From CAUZJO01 sp963580245 (GTDB lineage: Bacteria > Sumerlaeota > Sumerlaeia > MVZB01), in NCBI GenBank assembly GCA_963580245.1, contig CAUZJO010000094.1:1-19374 (forward strand): 19,374 nucleotides of DNA. The letters run 5' to 3'. A program made the position numbers and the translations under genes. Of the stretch, positions 15,879 through 19,374 are shown piece by piece; the first letter of the stretch is position 1; each line of letters starts with the position of its first letter. The notes below the pieces were generated by a model that did not search any database, was not told the DNA's origin, and saw nothing but the letters and a program-made list of their open reading frames with translations.

Positions 15879-17768
15879 TCATTTGGCGACCGGGGCGGTC
15901 AATTCCAGACGGGGAGTCAGGTTGAACAGCTTGAAGACCGGTTTGATCTCGAACGTCACCAGGTAACGCATCGGGTCGTCGGGATTGTCGGCGACCGTCA
16001 CGTTGACGCTATCCTCGGGCGCGGGGCCGCTCGAGGTCGCCATCAGGGCCAGCAGTTTTTGCTTGAGGGCACCCGCCAGCGATTCGGCGCCGCCGCCGCC
16101 CGCGACCTCCCCGATGATCCGCCCCAGGGCCATTGCCACGCGGCCCGCGTAGAGCTGGTAGGGCAGCAGTGATTTCATCGCCGCATCCTGGGTCGCGCCA
16201 GCGTCGCTATAGCGTTTGGGGATGTGGGCCGAGGGAACGTAAGTGGCGTAGGCGCGGTCGTTTTTGGCGGCGCATTGGAGCGGGATTACGCCCGCCATGC
16301 TCAGGTCCTGGGCGTGCATGTCCGACAGACCGGTCTCCAGCGTGATCTGGGCCCGCACGCCCGGCCGCGCTTCCCAGTCGCGTAGCGGCAAGTCCTCGAT
16401 GACGCCATCGCGCCGCGCTCCCGAGATGAAGTGCGGCCATCCCTCGCGGGCAAAGCTGGCGGTCATCAGGCCGGCCAAGGCCCATACGCTGCTCCCCCAC
16501 GGCAGGTTCTCGCCCGTGCCCTCATTACATGATTCCTTGTAGTTGCAGCCCTTGACCGGCGCTGATTCCTCGCCCCAAGGCCGGCGCAGCAGCATCCGGT
16601 TAAACGAGAGCACCAGCCAGCGCGCCGGTTCGGTCTGGCGCAGGCCGTTCCATTTGGTCAGCGTCGGATCGGTGACCATGTTCTGCAGCGATCCACCGGC
16701 CCCGAGCCCTTCGATCGAGTCCAGATTGAAGAACTGGGCGTTGGCTTCGACCAGAACCGGGGCTTGCAGGCACTCGGCCGCTTGGGCGATCCCCTGCAAT
16801 TCGTTCATGTCGCGCGCGCTGCTATCGAACCCGTGATCAATCACCGCAACCGACAGCGGCGGATCGCCCGGCTGGTTGTACTCGTTTTCCAGCACCCCGT
16901 CCACCAGCAGCTTGCGCAGGTCTTCCTTGGCCGCGGGCAGAATCTCGATGATGATGCCCTTGCGGAAGTCGGTCCGTCCGACCAGGAAGCGCAAGCCCCG
17001 CCACGCCTCTTCGAGCTCGACGATTTGAGGGTGATGGAGGATGGCGTCCAATTGGCGGCCGAGTCGTTGGTCGATCCAATCAAAGGCCGGCTGGGCCGCG
17101 CCGCCGGATTTCTTGCGCGGCGAGGTCCCGCCGGACTTGGCCACCGCGTCAAGGACCGATCCCATGCCGGATTGCGGCGCGCTCGGTTTGCCCTCCCCGA
17201 CGCTCGCCTCCTCGGTTGCATCCAGGATCATGTCCAGGGCCGATTCTTCGCCGCCGGCGGGGGCCTGGGCCGAGGGCTTTTCGGGCGCGGCGGACTCCGG
17301 CGCTTTTTGCTGGAGGGTCGCCAACAGATGATCCCCGTCGGGGAGGCTTGAGACCTCGGGTGCGAGCTGCGCGGCGATCTGGTCGGGTGACTGACCCTCC
17401 TTGGCCAGCGCCTCGATCCGGCCGCGCGCGGCGAGCAACGCGGCGCATTGAGGAACGGCCGCCGCCACGCCCTCGGGCCGGAAAGCGTCATAGCTCTTGA
17501 AACGCAGTTCCATCTCGAGGGTCTTGTCGGACCCGCCCAGGTGGTTGGGAACCTCGATTGCCACCGTGGGCGCCAAGGCGGCCAGCGTCTCGTTGAGGCT
17601 GTCTTTATCGACTTGGCGCGTCTGGGGTGCCGCGTCCTCGCCGACGGCCAGGCGCCGGCCGAGAAAGTTGGCCACCACCAGCATTCTGAATGGCAAAGGA
17701 CTAACGGCCTGCGGGCCGCCCGCATCGCCTCCCATGCCGAACGATATATGCGACGATTGGATGCTCAT
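15879..17768 (-). CDS. tssBC: Fused TssB-TssC contractile sheath protein (type VI secretion system)
   Basis: Sheath protein of a contractile injection machine. In most T6SS, TssB (VipA) and TssC (VipB) are separate partners; here both lie in one chain. Start ATG 17768 (MSIQSSHISFG, 629 residues) is preceded by GGGGGGAA about 9 bases upstream; the open frame extends 21 codons further without need. The TssB part (about 22-155) shows LPFRMLVVANFLGR near its start and the hallmark RFKSYDAFRPEGVAAAVPQ. A Pro/Ala/Gly-rich linker (about 155-228) follows. The TssC part (about 228-629) has WRGLRFLVGRTDF, the IIIEILPAAKEDLRK strand-helix, AQFFNLDSIEGL, LVLSFNRMLLRRPWG, SSVWALAGLMTASFAREGWP, GVIPLQCAAKNDRAY and AMKSLLPYQLYAGR, all in family order. 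No other T6SS component (TssF, G, K, J, L, M, Hcp, VgrG, ClpV) lies in the window. The gene heads the operon with the Thr-motif protein, phosphatase and kinase. Confidence 0.88.
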   Translation of the reverse strand: MSIQSSHISFGMGGDAGGPQAVSPLPFRMLVVANFLGRRLAVGEDAAPQTRQVDKDSLNETLAALAPTVAIEVPNHLGGSDKTLEMELRFKSYDAFRPEGVAAAVPQCAALLAARGRIEALAKEGQSPDQIAAQLAPEVSSLPDGDHLLATLQQKAPESAAPEKPSAQAPAGGEESALDMILDATEEASVGEGKPSAPQSGMGSVLDAVAKSGGTSPRKKSGGAAQPAFDWIDQRLGRQLDAILHHPQIVELEEAWRGLRFLVGRTDFRKGIIIEILPAAKEDLRKLLVDGVLENEYNQPGDPPLSVAVIDHGFDSSARDMNELQGIAQAAECLQAPVLVEANAQFFNLDSIEGLGAGGSLQNMVTDPTLTKWNGLRQTEPARWLVLSFNRMLLRRPWGEESAPVKGCNYKESCNEGTGENLPWGSSVWALAGLMTASFAREGWPHFISGARRDGVIEDLPLRDWEARPGVRAQITLETGLSDMHAQDLSMAGVIPLQCAAKNDRAYATYVPSAHIPKRYSDAGATQDAAMKSLLPYQLYAGRVAMALGRIIGEVAGGGGAESLAGALKQKLLALMATSSGPAPEDSVNVTVADNPDDPMRYLVTFEIKPVFKLFNLTPRLELTAPVAK

Positions 17769-17798
17769 GGCATTTGGTTCCCCCCAGTGATGGGCAAC

Positions 17799-17845
17799 GA
17801 ACCGGACAAAGCCCCCCCCGCGCCGGATCATCCGGCGTCCGGTTC
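17799..17845. promoter_or_regulatory. Nested inverted repeats upstream of the sheath gene
   Basis: An inner palindrome CGCCGGAT-C-ATCCGGCG (17821-17837) lies inside an outer pair GAACCGGAC (17799-17807) and GTCCGGTTC (17837-17845), with a C-run (17812-17819) between. The structure is 31 bases or more upstream of the sheath start codon, within the 135-bp gap to the GH20 gene. It could be an operator, or form two competing hairpins in the mRNA leader of the operon. It could also act as a GH20 terminator, but no T-run follows it. On the minus strand a TTGACG about 30 bases further upstream is a possible -35 box without a convincing -10. Confidence 0.45.
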
Positions 17846-17903
17846 ACATTGTCGGCATCAATACTAACGCAGCCATCGTCAAGCCGCAAGCGGGCCGGTG
17901 GGG

Positions 17904-19374
17904 TTATGCGCGATAGAGGGTTTTGAGGACTTTCTCGAAACGGGCGACGCTGTCGGCGAGGCCGCCGGGGCGATTGCGCGCCAGCCATAGGCGGCGGTGT
18001 TCGTCAATGATCGACCGGAGATCCTCGATCAGCTTTTCTCGGGCAGATCCGGTTAAACCCGCGGCCTCACCCCCCTCGCGCGAGCCGGCCATCCGGCAGG
18101 CGTGGCGCATCATGGCCGCAGCGTTGCGGAACTCATCCGAGATCAAGTCCGCGTCGGGCCGGTCCAGCTTCGCCTGCGGCAAGTTCCCAATCGCCTGGTC
18201 GATGGCGGCCAGCGTTTGCTCGGCCCGGCGGGGGGTGAACCGCGCCCGTTTCTCATTCTCCTCCGGATCGCCGGGAGCGTGGAATTGCTGCCAGATCAGC
18301 GACCGGTTGGGAAGCTCGTGGCCCGTCAGGCGGTAGGCGTTGCCCAGCTCCCAGGCCAGTCGCCCCATGACCCCCGCCGCGTCGTGGAAGGCATGGAGGT
18401 CGAGGGCGCGGGGGACATCGAGGTCGCGGTTGGACTCCAAACACCAACTGACCGCGGCACCAAAGGCAAACCCGGCGTAGGAGACCGGGAGGTATTGCCA
18501 GTGACCGTGATCGCCCCAATCGGTGATGAGAAAACCCTCGGCGCCGTACTCGATCCCGCTTCGCGCCGCGTTGAGCAGATTGGCCCGGGCGTTGTCGCCG
18601 CGGCCGGCGATGCTGCACCAACTGGAGGCGCCGGGACAGACATGGAACGGGACGCCGGCCTCGGCGAACTTACGGCCGTCGGTGTCGAAAGGATGATCGG
18701 CCTCGTAGCCCCACTCGAGCGCGATGACGTCCGGGGGCAATTCGCGGATCAATTCGGGGTGCTGCATGATGATGTCGCCCCAGAACATCATCCGCCGTCC
18801 GTGTGAGCGCGCCAATTCATGGATCTTGAGAAGGAAGTCGAGGTAGACCCGCCCGACGCCGCGCTGCTCGCAGGCCCGGCGGCTGCGCCCTTTCCCCAGT
18901 TCCCACGTTTCGTCGCAACCGACGTTAAAGAGGCCGCTCGAGAAATTGGGCAGAAGTTCAGCGTAAAGCCCGCCGATCAGTTCGATGGCCGCGGGGTCGA
19001 TGGGGCACAGCGAGCGAGGGTCCTCGGGCGTTTCGGCCAGGCGGCGGTAGGCGTCATGCTTAAGCCAGCGTTCCATGTGCCCGAACGAATTCTGATTCGG
19101 CACAAGTTCGATGAATCGCTCGCGGCAGTATCGATCGAGCGCGCGAACCTCCTGGGCCGTCATCGGCGAGGCGTCTTGCCATACGGTGGGGTGGCGCGCA
19201 TAGGCGAAGGTGTGTTCGGTGTAAAGCTGGAGTTGGTTGATTTTCCATTCGGCCATCAGATCGACGAGCGCGAACAGCGTCTGCATCGTGGGAACCTTGT
19301 CGCGACTGATGTCGAGCATCACGCCGCGATGGGCGAAGTCAGGCCAGTCCTCGATGCGCAGGCAAGGCAGACCG
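17904..19374 (-). CDS. GH20 family beta-N-acetylhexosaminidase, 5' end beyond the window
   Basis: The frame is open to the window edge, so the true start is further right; the in-frame GTG at 19322 is internal. The visible 490 residues begin with LRIEDWPDFAHRGVMLDISRDKVPT, the conserved strand that opens the GH20 catalytic barrel. Next come LVDLMAEWKINQLQLYTEHTF, VPNQNSFGHMERWL, and the catalytic Asp-Glu pair in FNVGCDETWELG. The Glu is the acid/base and the Asp stabilises the substrate-assisted oxazoline intermediate. FWGDIIMQHPE and ALEWGYEADHPF follow, also typical. After the barrel a helical C-terminal region of ~170 residues follows, as in bacterial GH20 enzymes with an extra helical domain. 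It would release terminal GlcNAc or GalNAc from glycans such as chitin or peptidoglycan fragments. It shares strand with the sheath operon, but the 135-bp gap with inverted repeats suggests a separate unit. Confidence 0.85.
   Translation of the reverse strand, partial: GLPCLRIEDWPDFAHRGVMLDISRDKVPTMQTLFALVDLMAEWKINQLQLYTEHTFAYARHPTVWQDASPMTAQEVRALDRYCRERFIELVPNQNSFGHMERWLKHDAYRRLAETPEDPRSLCPIDPAAIELIGGLYAELLPNFSSGLFNVGCDETWELGKGRSRRACEQRGVGRVYLDFLLKIHELARSHGRRMMFWGDIIMQHPELIRELPPDVIALEWGYEADHPFDTDGRKFAEAGVPFHVCPGASSWCSIAGRGDNARANLLNAARSGIEYGAEGFLITDWGDHGHWQYLPVSYAGFAFGAAVSWCLESNRDLDVPRALDLHAFHDAAGVMGRLAWELGNAYRLTGHELPNRSLIWQQFHAPGDPEENEKRARFTPRRAEQTLAAIDQAIGNLPQAKLDRPDADLISDEFRNAAAMMRHACRMAGSREGGEAAGLTGSAREKLIEDLRSIIDEHRRLWLARNRPGGLADSVARFEKVLKTLYRA

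Overview
The window is high-GC bacterial DNA that suggests a Gram-negative bacterium with large, signalling-rich proteins. It has Hanks-type Ser/Thr kinase and PP2C signalling with periplasmic domains, a T6SS-type contractile sheath protein and a GH20 hexosaminidase. A planctomycete/PVC-like or candidate-phylum lineage would fit, but no marker gene settles taxonomy.

Left part (1-6328): an interrupted IS4/IS1634-type transposase runs off the left edge (minus strand). It is followed by a broken cysteine-cluster (YkgJ/FliB-like) gene on the minus strand. Next come a plus-strand polytopic GT-C glycosyltransferase and a plus-strand clpB that is full length except for one extra base that breaks the frame inside the first ATPase domain. 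Three of the first four genes are therefore interrupted, which means either local decay or uncorrected sequence errors.

Middle scar (6329-7008): an AT-richer stretch holds a good sigma70-like promoter and the first ~74 codons of a gene resembling the N-terminus of TIR-like nucleotide-binding (defence-associated) proteins. Recognisable similarity stops at about 6830, exactly where a 31-codon lipoprotein-signal-peptide ORF on the other strand ends. This looks like a deletion or insertion junction.

Right part (6825-17768, all minus strand): a co-directional block reads, in transcription order, (1) a fused TssB-TssC sheath protein, (2) a single-pass membrane protein with an acidic cytoplasmic region carrying spaced Thr-x-Val/Ile motifs and a beta-propeller-like exterior, (3) a membrane PP2C phosphatase with PEGA-like periplasmic repeats, (4) a 1669-residue transmembrane protein with two complete kinase domains in tandem and a ~1000-residue exterior part, and possibly (5) a tiny lipoprotein. 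Gaps inside the first four are 32-100 bp. The layout suggests a writer/eraser/substrate phosphothreonine circuit coupled to a contractile sheath, analogous to the PpkA/PppA/Fha control of T6SS but with different architecture and without other T6SS genes in view. This module is the most interesting thing in the window.

Right edge (17904-19374): a minus-strand GH20 family beta-N-acetylhexosaminidase, cut by the window end. No tRNA, rRNA or CRISPR array was seen.
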